54,023 bases of DNA from Xenococcaceae cyanobacterium MO_188.B29 (GCA_030065155.1 JASJDI010000005.1:1-54023); one strand, 5' to 3'; numbered from the stretch's first letter, positions 34,266-44,585 are shown. Program-made: numbers and translations. Notes: a model not told the origin generated them from the sequence alone.

Positions 34266-35699
34266 ATGAAATTAAGAGCAAACAAATTAATAAATATAAA
34301 AAAATTGAGAAACAAATTTGATTCTTCTTCTTTAAGAGTTCGTCTGACAGTAGGAATGGCTCTTTTTTCTGCTATTGGATTAGGAAGTTTAGCTATCTGG
34401 ACTGGTATGCGAATGCAACACATTCTAATAGTTACTCACAAGGAAAATATTAAATATATTGCCGAGCGTTTTCCTCAAGATGTCAAAATTTATACAGAAA
34501 TGGCTACTCTACCCGTAGCTACCCAAAAAGCGATCGACAATCTAGCCAGTGCAGATAAATTACTTTGGGTAAAAACTAATTCAGGTCAAGTAACTGCTTT
34601 AGCTGCTGACTTAGAAAAAGACGGCATAGGAGAAATTTTACTACCCTTAAACAATGTTCCTCCTATTCCCCAAGTAAGAGATTTAAATGGAAGTTACTGG
34701 CTGATGTGTGCCACACCTCTGAAAGTAGATGATAAATATTTGGGTGATTTATTTATTGCTCAAGACATTACTAAAGATCAAGTGATGTTTCTTAATTTGA
34801 TGCGTAGTTTGAGTATTGCTACTTTCATTATGATTGTGGTGATGACTTTGACTATTGCGCACTATATCAACTATTTAATTAGACCATTAAAAAGAATTAG
34901 TCAACTAACAGAAAATGTATCTGCCGATAAATTGAGTGAGGCTCATATTCATTTAGAAAATGCTCCTAGTGAAGTGAGAGAATTAGCAGACACTTTTGAT
35001 GAAATGTTAGTTCGTCTTTCTGAAGCTTGGGAACATCAAAGAGAATTACTTAGCAATGTATCTCATGAATTAAGAACACCTCTAACTATTATTTCTGGTT
35101 ATTTGCAAAGTACTTTGCGCCGTGGTGACAATTTAACAGAAATTCAAAAAGAAGCCTTAACTACTGCTTCTTCAGAAGCCGATCGCACTGTTCAATTATT
35201 GCAGGATTTATTAGATTTAGCGAGGGCAGATAGTGGCAGAATGCATTTTCAGTTAGAGTCGGTTATTCTTAATGACTTAATAGAAGAAGTAGTGGGAATG
35301 ACTAAACAGTATAGCAACCATCAAATTAACATTGAGCTTCCCCATCAGCTAGTTCAAGTTAAAGCAGATGCCAATCGTCTTAAACAAGTATTACTAAATT
35401 TAATTGATAATGCTGTTAAATATTCTGACGAAGAACAAGCCATAAATATTAAAGTCCAGCAGCAACAACAGCAGACTATAATTCAAGTATGTGATCGCGG
35501 TATGGGAATTCCCTTGCAACAGCAAAACCGTATTTTTGAACGTTTTTATCGAGTTGACGAAGCTCGTAATCGCTCTGGTGGTACAGGATTAGGACTATCG
35601 ATCGTCAAAACTTTAGTAGAAGGGATGGGTGGTAGTATCTCTGTTCGTTCTCAAATAGGAGAAGGAACTACCTTTGCTGTCAAGCTGTTGTCTATTTGA
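34266..35699 (+). CDS. two-component sensor histidine kinase
   Basis: 477 residues. Membrane helix about 30-52, an extracytoplasmic sensor loop of about 120 residues, second helix about 180-200, HAMP (about 200-255), H-box with His267 (NVSHELRTPL), then N-box LIDNAVKY, G1 CDRGMGIP and G2 GGTGLGLSIV. A glutamine run (QQQQQQ) sits just before G1. It is an ordinary HisKA/HATPase membrane kinase; the size and layout are compatible with ManS-like Mn sensors, but I cannot show this. No response regulator is adjacent; the OmpR-type ones at 47730 and 50104 are candidates. Confidence 0.92.
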   Translation: MKLRANKLINIKKLRNKFDSSSLRVRLTVGMALFSAIGLGSLAIWTGMRMQHILIVTHKENIKYIAERFPQDVKIYTEMATLPVATQKAIDNLASADKLLWVKTNSGQVTALAADLEKDGIGEILLPLNNVPPIPQVRDLNGSYWLMCATPLKVDDKYLGDLFIAQDITKDQVMFLNLMRSLSIATFIMIVVMTLTIAHYINYLIRPLKRISQLTENVSADKLSEAHIHLENAPSEVRELADTFDEMLVRLSEAWEHQRELLSNVSHELRTPLTIISGYLQSTLRRGDNLTEIQKEALTTASSEADRTVQLLQDLLDLARADSGRMHFQLESVILNDLIEEVVGMTKQYSNHQINIELPHQLVQVKADANRLKQVLLNLIDNAVKYSDEEQAINIKVQQQQQQTIIQVCDRGMGIPLQQQNRIFERFYRVDEARNRSGGTGLGLSIVKTLVEGMGGSISVRSQIGEGTTFAVKLLSI

Positions 35700-36030
35700 A
35701 CTATCTATTAAGATATAAACTAAAAGCTAAGAACCTGAAAGTAATTATTTGGTTAGAAAAAGTAGTATAGATAGCAAAATCTAGCTGTTATTAAAGTAAT
35801 ACTAACTATAGTTCTCTCTCAAAAGTCTCTTTTGCTTTTTTTGATAAGATAAATACGTGTAATTGCTCAATAAAAACATAAGTACATATGTATATTCTTG
35901 AGTGAATATACTGAAAAAGAATTTAGATATATAAATTTTTTGTAAAGAAAATCAAAAATAACAAATCTCTAGAGATGAAGCATTTTACAATACACAGAAA
36001 GAACAACAGTTAGTTACTAAATACTGCGCT
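35700..36030. other. intergenic gap
   Basis: An AT-rich stretch between the histidine kinase and the tandem kinase. It holds only the terminator hairpin listed at 35820; nothing else is recognised. Confidence 0.4.
35820..35842 (+). terminator. intrinsic terminator after the histidine kinase
   Basis: CAAAAG-TCT-CTTTTG hairpin followed by C and seven T. The stem is AT-rich, but the T-run is clear. Confidence 0.55.
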
Positions 36031-39000
36031 ATGAATAACTGGTCTTTAGAGAAAGAAATTTTAACAGAAAGAGGCCACTATATTATTAAACGTGTTCTTG
36101 GCGAAGGTGGCTTTGGTGTTACTTATTTAGCTCAAGCTAGAGATTCAGGTGAACTAGTTGCCATCAAAACTATTAATACTAATTCTTCGATTAAAACTTA
36201 TGCAGAAGATGTACTAATCAAAGAATTTACCAAGCTAATAGGAATAAATAATCCTTATATAATTAAAGCCAATTTTTTTGAGAAGATCGATCATCGTTGG
36301 TGTCTTTTTCTACCATACATAAAAGGAAAAGATCTCGATCGATATATAAGAGAAAACGGAGCTTTGACAGAAGCAGAAGCATTAAAATACATTTATCAGA
36401 TAGGTCAAGCTTTGAACTATTTGCATCACGAAGCTGAATTTATTCATCGTGATATCAAACCTTCTAATATCATGTTAAATCATGATAGCGATCGAGTGAT
36501 TGTTATTGATTTTGGTACAGCAAAACACTTCAGTAATGGCAATCTTCAATCTACTACCACTATTAAAATATATACACCTGGATATAGTTCTCCCGAACAA
36601 TGTGGAGGATCGACTAGACAAATATGCCATGCTACTGATGTTTATTCTTTAGCTGCGACTTTCTATTTTTTATTAACAGCAGAAACTCCTATTCATGCCT
36701 TGGATCGATCTCCAGAAGATATCTTAAAGCCTCCTCAAGAATATAATCCGAGGATTAGCGATCGAGTTAATTATGCTATCTTACGAGGAATGGCAATTGA
36801 CGTTCAAGATCGTCCTCAATCAATAGAAGAATGGTTGAATTTACTACAAATTAAGAGGCAGAAAAAACCGAAAATTAATTCTCCCCGAAAATACAATTTA
36901 ACTAAAGATATTAAATACTCTTTTCAAACAGAAGCCTATAACGAAGGAAAAACTTACTACTTTACTCTTGATGCCAATCAAGAACCAATTGAATTAGGAA
37001 ATGGTAATTATGGTTCTGTCTATCTTGCTCATGATAAAGATGATAAAGAATATGCCATTAAGATCTTGTATGAATATGATGGTTCTGTCAGCCAAGATAT
37101 TATCGAAAAACGTTTTGATTCTGAAATAACCTCTTCTAAAAATATTAGAAAAGCTTTAGGTAGCTTTAACGATATTCCTGGAGTTGTGCTTACTGAAGCT
37201 GGCACTAAAAAATTTAAAGAATCTCCAGCTTTCAACACCTTAAAAGAGCGTATTGCCATTGAAAGACTATCTGAATATTGTCTGGTCATGGAAAAATATG
37301 AAAAAACTCTTGAGGAACTTTTAGAGACAGGAATTGATAAATATGCGATCCAATCTTCTGGTATTGTCCGCTATGATTATCTGGAGCAAAAAATATTTGA
37401 CTCTAAGTTAGAAGCAAACAAAACAATTAATCAAGAAGTTACCCTAGAAAAGGATAGAAAAGTTCTTAAAAGCAAAATTTATGAACTTAATGGATACGAT
37501 CTGTTAAGATGTTTGAGTTTTGAACAACGTATAGCCAATATCCTTCCTTACCTACAAGATATTGCTCAAGGTCTTAATTATTTACATAAAGCAAATTATC
37601 TTCATCTTGATTTAAAGCCAGCCAATATTTTCATTAAGTCTTTTGGTCAAGATGTCAGATGTGCTATTGGGGATTTAGGATTTTTAGAAACAAGTCAATT
37701 AGAACCCAAGTCTCTACTAGGAAAATACGATCAGTTACCGTTAGGTACAATCCATTTTCGTTCTCCCGAACAAAAGCAATTTCGTGATGTTGCTAATGTA
37801 GAAATTGCTAACGATTATGAGAGAAATTTAATTATTAGAGATCCAAAATTTAGAGACACTATTATTGAAAAAGGTGACTATGTAATATTTAGTAAAAATA
37901 AGCAGAAATCTTATAGAATCCAAACAGTAGAAATATCTGAACAAAAAAATGCTCCTGTTTTAATTACTCTGGAATTACATAATAATGATAAAAGTATTTT
38001 AAAACCATCGAAACAAACTCAGGCTAATTTTTATAAGGTTCAGGGAAAAAGAACGGATTTATTTGGTATAGGTGCTGTAGCTTTTAATTTATTGACTTGT
38101 GGTGAATCTCCCGAACGTTTTTATGAGAGTATTCATAGTAATTATGATACAGAAAAATCTGATGTTGATAGTCTCATAAAATATTACGAAAAAGTCTATA
38201 GTTTTGAGTCTAATGAACCAGGGGTAACTAAAATATTCGAGCCTTTTAGAGATCAGAGATCGGCAGAATATGCTCCTATTCAAATTGTAGAATTAATTTT
38301 GAAATGTATACTGTATAAAACGCAAAAGACCTTTTTTGATTCTAGCAAAATGGATGAAGAAGAACCAACAGATGTTTTATTAGAACAAATCATTGGTTTA
38401 TACAAAGATGATGGTCATGGTAAAGGACAATATGCTCCTTTTAAAATAGTGAGAACTAATAACTTACTCTACAAAGGTATTGTTCCCCCCTATCCAGCAG
38501 AAAGAGAAGAGAAATTTATCGATGCACTTCAAAATCTTAAAGATATACCTATAGAAAAATACGATCGACGTCTCAAACAAGGAGTATGGTATTTTAGTCA
38601 GCTAACTAAACTAGTTAAAACTCATTTAGAAAATTCCTCTAGTTTTTACTTTGCTGAAATACATCCTCAAAATATTATTATTAGAAAACCAAATAGTTCC
38701 GATCAGTCTAGAACTTTAGATACTAATTTTGTTGTCTATAGAAGTCGACAAGCTTATCAAAATGATTTAAGAAGCGATCTGGTTTTCACTAAAATCATGA
38801 TGCGTAATTATCAAGGAAATCCCTATGTACCTAAATTATTTTCCAATATGCATCGAGAAATAACTTTGGAAAAATTAGAAGGTGAAAATTCTATTGATAA
38901 TCGCAATAAGTATCAATTTAAGTATTATTTTTCTGATAAATATGGTAATAAAATCAATAGAAACGATTGGATTGTTATTAAGCCAACAAACCAAAGTCAT

Positions 39001-39729
39001 AATAAATTATTTCAAGTAATTGAAGTCAATACTAGAAACCAATTAATAGCCTTAAAATCTATTCCCAATCCAGATATTCTTGAAACAAATTTAGAACCAC
39101 TATTTACTAGTAGAGCTAATATTAATAATGAATTAAAAAGGTGTATATATTACCAAAATATTAATCCTTGTCTTTACTATTTACATATGTTAGGAATTTA
39201 TCTCTATAACATATTCTTTCTGGGAATCAATAATAATGACTATGAACTAATGCAAAATGTTTTTAGCAGAATTCAAAATGCACAATATTTTGCTACTTTA
39301 GATCAAGGTTCGATCGAACTCAAGTTTTTACCTCCCGATCGAGAAAAAAGTAATAATAATCAAGGTATTTTTAGCAAGATTTTTAGAGGTAATGATAATA
39401 GTCTAGATAAGTTACAAGGAATACTCCGATTTTTAGTCTACATCTATTTAAAGTTGAGTTTTGCTGAGAGTGAAAACTCTTACTACTCTGTTGCCAATGA
39501 TGATGAAGAGCGAATTTATGCTGTCTTAGAAGACCTTGATACACTTAAGAAAAAAATAGCGGATTTATTGGAAATTCCCGCAGCCAGGCTAGATTATCTG
39601 AGTACAAAAAGTAATTCAGCAAAATCTGTGGAGATAACGAGAGAAGAAGGTAACGATATAGCTACCAATTTCCCTTCGTTTCATAATTTAGTATTTTCCC
39701 AAATCAGTTTTAGCGGGAATGAGAGTTAA
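36031..39729 (+). CDS. large tandem protein kinase with beta-barrel-like insertions
   Basis: 1232 residues, no signal peptide or clear membrane span. Kinase 1 (about 15-275) is complete: GEGGFG 24-29, Lys46, HRD 139-141, DFG 160-162, GYSSPEQ. Kinase 2 starts at about 320: GNGNYG 323-328, Lys344, catalytic HLDLKPAN (525-532, Leu in place of Arg), DLG 548-550, SPEQ 578-581. A block of about 95 residues then interrupts kinase 2 (about 582-675); it includes a short barrel-like segment (KGDYVIFSKNKQKSYRIQTVE). The C-lobe resumes at DLFGIGAVAFNLLT. A similar barrel segment recurs at about 977-1012 (RNDWIVIKPTNQSHNKLFQVIE). The remaining C-terminal ~500 residues match nothing I know. Inference: a signalling or defence-related kinase hub; no partner gene is adjacent. 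Confidence 0.85.
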   Translation: MNNWSLEKEILTERGHYIIKRVLGEGGFGVTYLAQARDSGELVAIKTINTNSSIKTYAEDVLIKEFTKLIGINNPYIIKANFFEKIDHRWCLFLPYIKGKDLDRYIRENGALTEAEALKYIYQIGQALNYLHHEAEFIHRDIKPSNIMLNHDSDRVIVIDFGTAKHFSNGNLQSTTTIKIYTPGYSSPEQCGGSTRQICHATDVYSLAATFYFLLTAETPIHALDRSPEDILKPPQEYNPRISDRVNYAILRGMAIDVQDRPQSIEEWLNLLQIKRQKKPKINSPRKYNLTKDIKYSFQTEAYNEGKTYYFTLDANQEPIELGNGNYGSVYLAHDKDDKEYAIKILYEYDGSVSQDIIEKRFDSEITSSKNIRKALGSFNDIPGVVLTEAGTKKFKESPAFNTLKERIAIERLSEYCLVMEKYEKTLEELLETGIDKYAIQSSGIVRYDYLEQKIFDSKLEANKTINQEVTLEKDRKVLKSKIYELNGYDLLRCLSFEQRIANILPYLQDIAQGLNYLHKANYLHLDLKPANIFIKSFGQDVRCAIGDLGFLETSQLEPKSLLGKYDQLPLGTIHFRSPEQKQFRDVANVEIANDYERNLIIRDPKFRDTIIEKGDYVIFSKNKQKSYRIQTVEISEQKNAPVLITLELHNNDKSILKPSKQTQANFYKVQGKRTDLFGIGAVAFNLLTCGESPERFYESIHSNYDTEKSDVDSLIKYYEKVYSFESNEPGVTKIFEPFRDQRSAEYAPIQIVELILKCILYKTQKTFFDSSKMDEEEPTDVLLEQIIGLYKDDGHGKGQYAPFKIVRTNNLLYKGIVPPYPAEREEKFIDALQNLKDIPIEKYDRRLKQGVWYFSQLTKLVKTHLENSSSFYFAEIHPQNIIIRKPNSSDQSRTLDTNFVVYRSRQAYQNDLRSDLVFTKIMMRNYQGNPYVPKLFSNMHREITLEKLEGENSIDNRNKYQFKYYFSDKYGNKINRNDWIVIKPTNQSHNKLFQVIEVNTRNQLIALKSIPNPDILETNLEPLFTSRANINNELKRCIYYQNINPCLYYLHMLGIYLYNIFFLGINNNDYELMQNVFSRIQNAQYFATLDQGSIELKFLPPDREKSNNNQGIFSKIFRGNDNSLDKLQGILRFLVYIYLKLSFAESENSYYSVANDDEERIYAVLEDLDTLKKKIADLLEIPAARLDYLSTKSNSAKSVEITREEGNDIATNFPSFHNLVFSQISFSGNES

Positions 39730-39741
39730 TACTAATGACTA

Positions 39742-40629
39742 TTAAATAGTAGATAACCAATTACCAATATACTGATTGATAACTTCGGGTTTTTCATCAT
39801 GGGGACAGTGTCCCGCATTAGGGATAGAATAAAATTCTACATCAGAGTTATTAGCTGCTAAATCTTGATAAATTTTTGCTCCTTTAATTGGTGTCCAAGG
39901 ATCGTCAGCACCCCATAAAACTAGTAGAGGATGTTTACGCTTTGGTAGTAAATCTTGAGGAGTTGAACCTGCAGGTGCAGTTAAAACCGAAGCAAAGACT
40001 TGTTGCGCGCCTGGATCGCAAGAAGGAGTATAGAGCATTTCTACTAGTTCATCCGTTACCGCAGCGCGATCGCGATAAACTTGGTACAGAGTATTACGAA
40101 TACGCTGTTTTTGGCGAATAGTGTTAAATATAAACTTACCTGTTATGGGGGAACTAACCAGTTTGGTAAATCCACCCATAATTAAGCGCAGAGGCAAATT
40201 TAATTCGTCAGGACGATGATTTAAACCTCCAGCACAGTTAATAATTACACCTCCTGCTGTCATTTCAGGGTAATTACTCATTAACATTAAGCTAATTAAC
40301 CCACCAATAGAATTACCAATAAAAACTGTTGGTTCTTGAATATGCACTGACCAAAAATCTTTGATTTGCTCTTGCCACAATTCGAGGGTGTAATCCATAG
40401 CTGGCTTAGCAGAAGCACCAAAACCTAATAAATCTAGGGCAAAAACACGATATCCTCGATCTGCCAAAACAGGAATATTCTTTTTCCAATGTCCAAGAGA
40501 AGCACCAAAACCATGAATTAGTAATAGTGGCTTTCCTTCTCCCATAATGGTGTAACGAATTTGGTGTTCTCCCCAAGTCCAGTCTAATTTCTCAAAGCTA
40601 TTATTTATAGTCAGTTGTTCTAAAGTCAC
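39742..40629 (-). CDS. alpha/beta-fold hydrolase
   Basis: 295 residues. The motifs parallel the gene at 8045: HGFGASLGHW (39-48), LGFGASAKP, nucleophile Ser107 in GNSIGG, acid in GADDPW and base His in NAGHCPHDEKPE. The two are clearly paralogues of the same plant/cyanobacterial family (pheophytinase-like group). The substrate is unknown. It converges with the tandem kinase 12 bases away. Confidence 0.85.
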   Translation of the reverse strand: MTLEQLTINNSFEKLDWTWGEHQIRYTIMGEGKPLLLIHGFGASLGHWKKNIPVLADRGYRVFALDLLGFGASAKPAMDYTLELWQEQIKDFWSVHIQEPTVFIGNSIGGLISLMLMSNYPEMTAGGVIINCAGGLNHRPDELNLPLRLIMGGFTKLVSSPITGKFIFNTIRQKQRIRNTLYQVYRDRAAVTDELVEMLYTPSCDPGAQQVFASVLTAPAGSTPQDLLPKRKHPLLVLWGADDPWTPIKGAKIYQDLAANNSDVEFYSIPNAGHCPHDEKPEVINQYIGNWLSTI

Positions 40630-40708
40630 GATCGCACTTAATCAAAAAAATTACTTAACTCTTTGATGATACAAAAATTAACAACATTATTTCTGGAGCA
40701 AGTCTAAA

Positions 40709-41299
40709 TTAGTTTGATAGGGAATCTCGATAAGCAATTACAGCTTCGGTTTGATCATCGTAATTAACAAACTTACTGAGTAAAACTAAATCTAAATCTG
40801 GTAAAAATTCACTGCGATCAATTTTTGCATACTCTTCTTCTCTAAGACGATATAAAATAAACTGATTGTTTTGCCAAAACCAAACTTCTTTTACCCCCAA
40901 TCCTTGATAAACAGATAACTTATCAATACCACCGCTAGTTATAGCAATTTCGATCGCGATATCGGGTACTTCTCTTAATTTTCCTAAGCAATAACATTCA
41001 TCTGGCTCTAATCCTCTTTGTTTTGCTTCTTTTCTAAATGTTGTATTACCGTAACCGTTGAGAGTGATTCTTTGTTCTACAGCATACATTTCTAGTAGAC
41101 GAGCAATAATTTTTTTGAGTCGTTCGTGTTCTGAAGATGTCCCCATAATCTCTAATGTTCCTTCCAGAAAAGTCATCCGCAAACCAGGAAATTGATCCAT
41201 AAACATAGAAACTAGAGTGTCGTATTGTTGCCAAGTAACACCATAGAGAGTAATTTTTTCTTCTGGTTTAGGTAATTCAGTTCGATTTAGAAGTTGCAT
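40709..41299 (-). CDS. Uma2-family (DUF820) endonuclease-like protein
   Basis: 196 residues of the PD-(D/E)XK-fold Uma2 family, greatly expanded in cyanobacteria. Candidate active-site residues: Glu59 (SSEHERLKK), Asp113 and Glu117 (VPDIAIEI) and Lys127 (DKLSVYQGLGVKEVWFW). Family function is not established; links to mobile DNA and to defence have been suggested only from context. It lies on the same strand as the hydrolase, 79 bases apart. Confidence 0.9.
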   Translation of the reverse strand: MQLLNRTELPKPEEKITLYGVTWQQYDTLVSMFMDQFPGLRMTFLEGTLEIMGTSSEHERLKKIIARLLEMYAVEQRITLNGYGNTTFRKEAKQRGLEPDECYCLGKLREVPDIAIEIAITSGGIDKLSVYQGLGVKEVWFWQNNQFILYRLREEEYAKIDRSEFLPDLDLVLLSKFVNYDDQTEAVIAYRDSLSN

Positions 41300-41328
41300 G
41301 AGTATTAGTTCTTTTAGCTAATGTCTTT

Positions 41329-41402
41329 TGTCCCGTCAAGCGGGATAATATCACTGGTTCTCTCTTAGTGCGCATTCCCTTGCAGAGTATGCACCGCTTT
41401 GT
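41329..41402. repeat. GC-richer repeat remnant
   Basis: CCCGTCAAGCGGG palindrome (41332-41344), followed by GTGCGCATTCCCTTGCAGAG and TGCACCGCTTTG, which echo the 34085 element. It is probably a decayed copy. Confidence 0.45.
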
Positions 41403-41516
41403 CATTTACATTCTCACATACAATTTCTGATTGCTATAGAGTATGCAGATCGACGCAGATATTTTTTCTGTATATGGTATAAGCTTGATAAAGGCAAATA
41501 GTTTTCTCTACAAGAT

Positions 41517-42239
41517 TTGGTTTATCGTTTAGTTATAACTCCCGAACAAAGGCAATCAGGGCATATTACTTTGACTTCCGCACAACAGCATTATCTTAAG
41601 CGAGTGCTACGAATGCAAAATGGCGATCGCTTTGTGGCAATGGATGGTCAGGGAAAGTCTTGGCTAGCCGAAATTACAGGTGAATCAGCCCAGATTATTG
41701 AAACAATTGATATGGCTACAGAGTTACCTGTATCAATTACTTTGATTGCTGCGTTGCCTAAAGGTAATAATTTTGAGCAAGTGATACGGAGTTGTACAGA
41801 GTTAGGAGTGAGTACATTTATGCCGACGATTAGCGATCGCACTTTACTCAAACCTAGTCCCCATAAGTTGGAACGTTGGCGGAAAATTGCCACAGAAGCA
41901 GCCGAACAATCAGAAAGACAATTTGTTCCTGCCATCTTAAATCCTGTCAGTTTCACAGAAGCAATTAGTACAGTTAGTAAGAGCGAAACTGCTCGTTATA
42001 TTTGCGTAGCCCGTGGTAATCCGCTTTCATTATGGAGTTGCTTACAAGATAAATATTATCCAGAAATTGTAATAGCGATCGGGTGTGAGGGTGGTTGGAC
42101 AGAAGCAGAAATAGAGCAAGCGATCGATCTTGATTATCAGCCTGTTTCTCTTGGTCGTCGTATTCTCAGGGCAGTTACTGCTCCTATTGTCGCAGTTTCC
42201 TTGGTTGTCGCAGCTTATGAAGGGAGAGAGTTATTCTGA
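41517..42239 (+). CDS. rsmE: 16S rRNA (uracil1498-N3)-methyltransferase
   Basis: 240 residues, SPOUT fold. It methylates U1498 of 16S rRNA. N-terminal PUA-like part (HYLKRVLRMQNGDRF), then LIAALPKGNNFEQVIRSCTELGV and the SAM-knot motifs IGCEGGWTEAEIEQA and VSLGRRILRAVTAP. The start is a TTG (41517) giving MVYRLVITPEQ, which fits the family's first residues; no ATG or clear ribosome site is nearby, so the start is uncertain by a few codons. Confidence 0.94.
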   Translation: MVYRLVITPEQRQSGHITLTSAQQHYLKRVLRMQNGDRFVAMDGQGKSWLAEITGESAQIIETIDMATELPVSITLIAALPKGNNFEQVIRSCTELGVSTFMPTISDRTLLKPSPHKLERWRKIATEAAEQSERQFVPAILNPVSFTEAISTVSKSETARYICVARGNPLSLWSCLQDKYYPEIVIAIGCEGGWTEAEIEQAIDLDYQPVSLGRRILRAVTAPIVAVSLVVAAYEGRELF

Positions 42240-42271
42240 ACTTCTGCAACTTCTGCAACTTCTGAACTCCT
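42238..42271. repeat. STRR array (CTTCTGCAA)
   Basis: Three or four tandem ACTTCTGC/A units starting at the rsmE stop. The same family, in the other orientation, is at 29848 and 2078-2106. Confidence 0.7.
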
Positions 42272-42499
42272 ATTTGCAATATAGGTCTAGCAATTCTTAC
42301 ATAATAAGTAAATTCCCTAACTCAAACCTTAAATATTTTGATAGCAGATAATACTTCCTTTGTGTGCAAAGCTTTGGTAGATTAATGCTAGTCCCTAATT
42401 TTAGTTTGTTTTAATTTTTCAGGGAAAATCTAATTTTAAGTAGCGGTACGCTCATTTAATAAATTTAATCATCTCAACCGCAAGAGGAGGAAAATAGCT

Positions 42500-43699
42500 G
42501 TGTCAAAAAAAACGATAGCCAATTTAGCAGAAGCAGATGTAGCAGGCAAAAAAGTTTTAGTTAGAGCAGATTTTAATGTACCGCTAGACGATCGGGGAAG
42601 CATTACTGATGATACCCGTATTCGGGCAGCCTTACCAACAATCAAAGATTTAATTGGCAAAGGTGGTAAAGTTATTCTTTGTAGCCACATGGGTCGTCCC
42701 AAAGGAGAAGTAAAAGAAAAATTACGTTTAACTCCTGTGGCTAAACGTCTATCCGAGTTACTCGGACAAGACGTTATTAAATGTGATGATTGTGTAGGGG
42801 ATGAAGTTACTGCTACTGTCAATAAATTAGAAAATGGTCAAGTAGCATTACTGGAAAATCTCCGTTTCCACGCTGAAGAAGAGAAAAATGACCCCGAATT
42901 TGCTAAACAGTTAGCCTCTAACGCGGATTTATACGTAAATGAAGCATTTGGTACTGCTCACCGCGCTCATGCTTCTACAGAGGGAGTAACTCACTACCTC
43001 AAACCTAGTGTAGCTGGTTATTTAATTGAGAAAGAATTAAACTATCTACAAAATGCCGTAGATAATCCTCAGCGTCCTCTAGCAGCCATTATTGGTGGTT
43101 CTAAAGTTTCTAGTAAAATTGGGGTGATTGAAACTTTACTAGAAAAATGCGACAAACTGCTTATTGGCGGTGGTATGATTTTCACTTTCTATAAAGCTCG
43201 TGGTTTAAGCGTCGGTAAATCTTTGGTAGAAGAAGATAAATTAGAGTTAGCCAAATCTTTAGAAGCCAAAGCTAAAGAATTAGGGGTTGAATTGTTATTA
43301 CCTACCGATGTAGTTATAGCAGATAACTTTGCTCCCGATGCTAATTCTAAAACTGTCAGTATTAATGATATTCCCGATGGTTGGATGGGTTTAGATATTG
43401 GTCCTGATTCTGTCAAAGTATTCCAAGATGCTTTAGCTGATTGTAAAGCGGTAATTTGGAATGGCCCTATGGGTGTGTTTGAATTTGATAAATTTGCTGT
43501 AGGTACAGAAGCGATCGCTAATACTTTAGCAGGTAAACAGGACGCTATCACTATTATTGGTGGTGGTGATTCTGTAGCTGCGGTAGAAAAAGTAGGTGTG
43601 GCAGATAAAATGAGTCACATTTCTACTGGTGGTGGTGCAAGTCTAGAGTTACTTGAAGGTAAAGAATTACCTGGTATTCTTGCTCTTGATGATGCTTAG
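42500..43699 (+). CDS. pgk: phosphoglycerate kinase
   Basis: 399 residues. It interconverts 1,3-bisphosphoglycerate and 3-phosphoglycerate in glycolysis and the Calvin cycle. Signature [12 protein letters not shown] (18-29), [28 protein letters not shown], and the nucleotide-binding [11 protein letters not shown] with a late [13 protein letters not shown]. The start is GTG 42500, fixed by a strong GAGGAGG (42484-42490) nine bases upstream. It is monocistronic, closed by its own terminator. Confidence 0.97.
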   Translation: MSKKTIANLAEADVAGKKVLVRADFNVPLDDRGSITDDTRIRAALPTIKDLIGKGGKVILCSHMGRPKGEVKEKLRLTPVAKRLSELLGQDVIKCDDCVGDEVTATVNKLENGQVALLENLRFHAEEEKNDPEFAKQLASNADLYVNEAFGTAHRAHASTEGVTHYLKPSVAGYLIEKELNYLQNAVDNPQRPLAAIIGGSKVSSKIGVIETLLEKCDKLLIGGGMIFTFYKARGLSVGKSLVEEDKLELAKSLEAKAKELGVELLLPTDVVIADNFAPDANSKTVSINDIPDGWMGLDIGPDSVKVFQDALADCKAVIWNGPMGVFEFDKFAVGTEAIANTLAGKQDAITIIGGGDSVAAVEKVGVADKMSHISTGGGASLELLEGKELPGILALDDA

Positions 43700-43736
43700 A
43701 AACCACACTATATAGATAGCTACTTATTGGTTATAG

Positions 43737-43768
43737 GAAGGTGAAAGTTAACTTTGCCTTCTTTTTTT
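43737..43768 (+). terminator. intrinsic terminator of pgk
   Basis: Arms GAAGG-t-GAAAGTT / AACTTT-g-CCTTC form a 12-base hairpin with one mismatch, followed by seven T. Confidence 0.85.
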
Positions 43769-44009
43769 CTGCTTAATAAGATTAATTTCAAATCTATAAG
43801 CTCAAAACTCTTGCACTTTTAAAAATTATTGGAGAGCTATTTTTGCACTAAAATTCCCCTAATACCTACCACCTAACACCTAAGCTCTATCGCCACCGAG
43901 AATTATGACTTTTTCAGCAAGCCCTAATTACTCTTTTTTCGATTTTCTTCTGAAATGGGAAAGGCAAAGAGAGTTATGATTAGTTAATTTTATTTGAAGT
44001 ACAAAACTC
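43769..44009. other. spacer with short CCTACCACCTAACACC repeat
   Basis: AT-rich sequence containing a small CCTACC/ACCTAAC tandem run around 43864-43882. No gene is seen. Confidence 0.4.
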
Positions 44010-44384
44010 ATGCAAAACTTTTTGACAACCTCTGTCACTTGTTTAATAGCTGCTAGTAATCTGATATTTATTCCCCCAGTCTTAGCAGATACTGAATTAA
44101 CTAGTATTTCTGAAATCTTAGCCGAACCTAAAGACGAGATGGAAGTCAGAATTCGCGGTCAGATCATTGACCAAGAAGCAGGAGAAGATGATTATATCTT
44201 TACAGATGGTCAAGATAAAATTACTTTAGAGATAGCTCAAGAAAACTTTCAATACTCTCCAGATGAGACTATAGAAATTTATGGAATAGTTAGCTTAGAG
44301 TCAATGCATAAAGAAGACGACCACGATCCAACTCCAGAAGCAGTAGAAATCGAAGTTAAAGAAATCAAACTAGTCCAAGAGTGA
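44010..44384 (+). CDS. secreted OB-fold protein (BOF/YgiW-like)
   Basis: 124 residues. Signal peptide about 1-26 (LTTSVTCLIAASNLIFIPPVLA). The mature part is a single small OB-fold with the YgiW/NirD pattern: EVRIRGQIIDQEAGEDDYIFTDGQDKITLEI, then ETIEIYGIVSLE. It is highly acidic. Such periplasmic proteins bind small ligands and are linked to stress tolerance in enterobacteria; the role in cyanobacteria is unknown. It stands alone. Confidence 0.75.
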   Translation: MQNFLTTSVTCLIAASNLIFIPPVLADTELTSISEILAEPKDEMEVRIRGQIIDQEAGEDDYIFTDGQDKITLEIAQENFQYSPDETIEIYGIVSLESMHKEDDHDPTPEAVEIEVKEIKLVQE

Positions 44385-44585
44385 TACACTCTTATACTGA
44401 TTTCAAATATAAGTTATCTCCCATTCTCAATTTTCACCATAGCAAAGCTGAGTAAAGGAGCAAACTATTACTCTGCCAAGTTTGAATTGATGAACTGAGT
44501 TAGATGTAGGAAGTATAGGAAGCAATTTTTCCCACATCTCCCTTGTCCCCCTCATCTCATCTAACTAGGAATTTATGAATATGTC

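Noticed and set aside
36031..39729. TerY-P or other named defence kinase system
   Set aside because: No vWA, phosphatase, nuclease or other partner is adjacent, so naming a system is not supported.
43904..43978. 24-codon ORF upstream of the OB-fold gene
   Set aside because: Too short, no membrane span, no ribosome site; probably chance.
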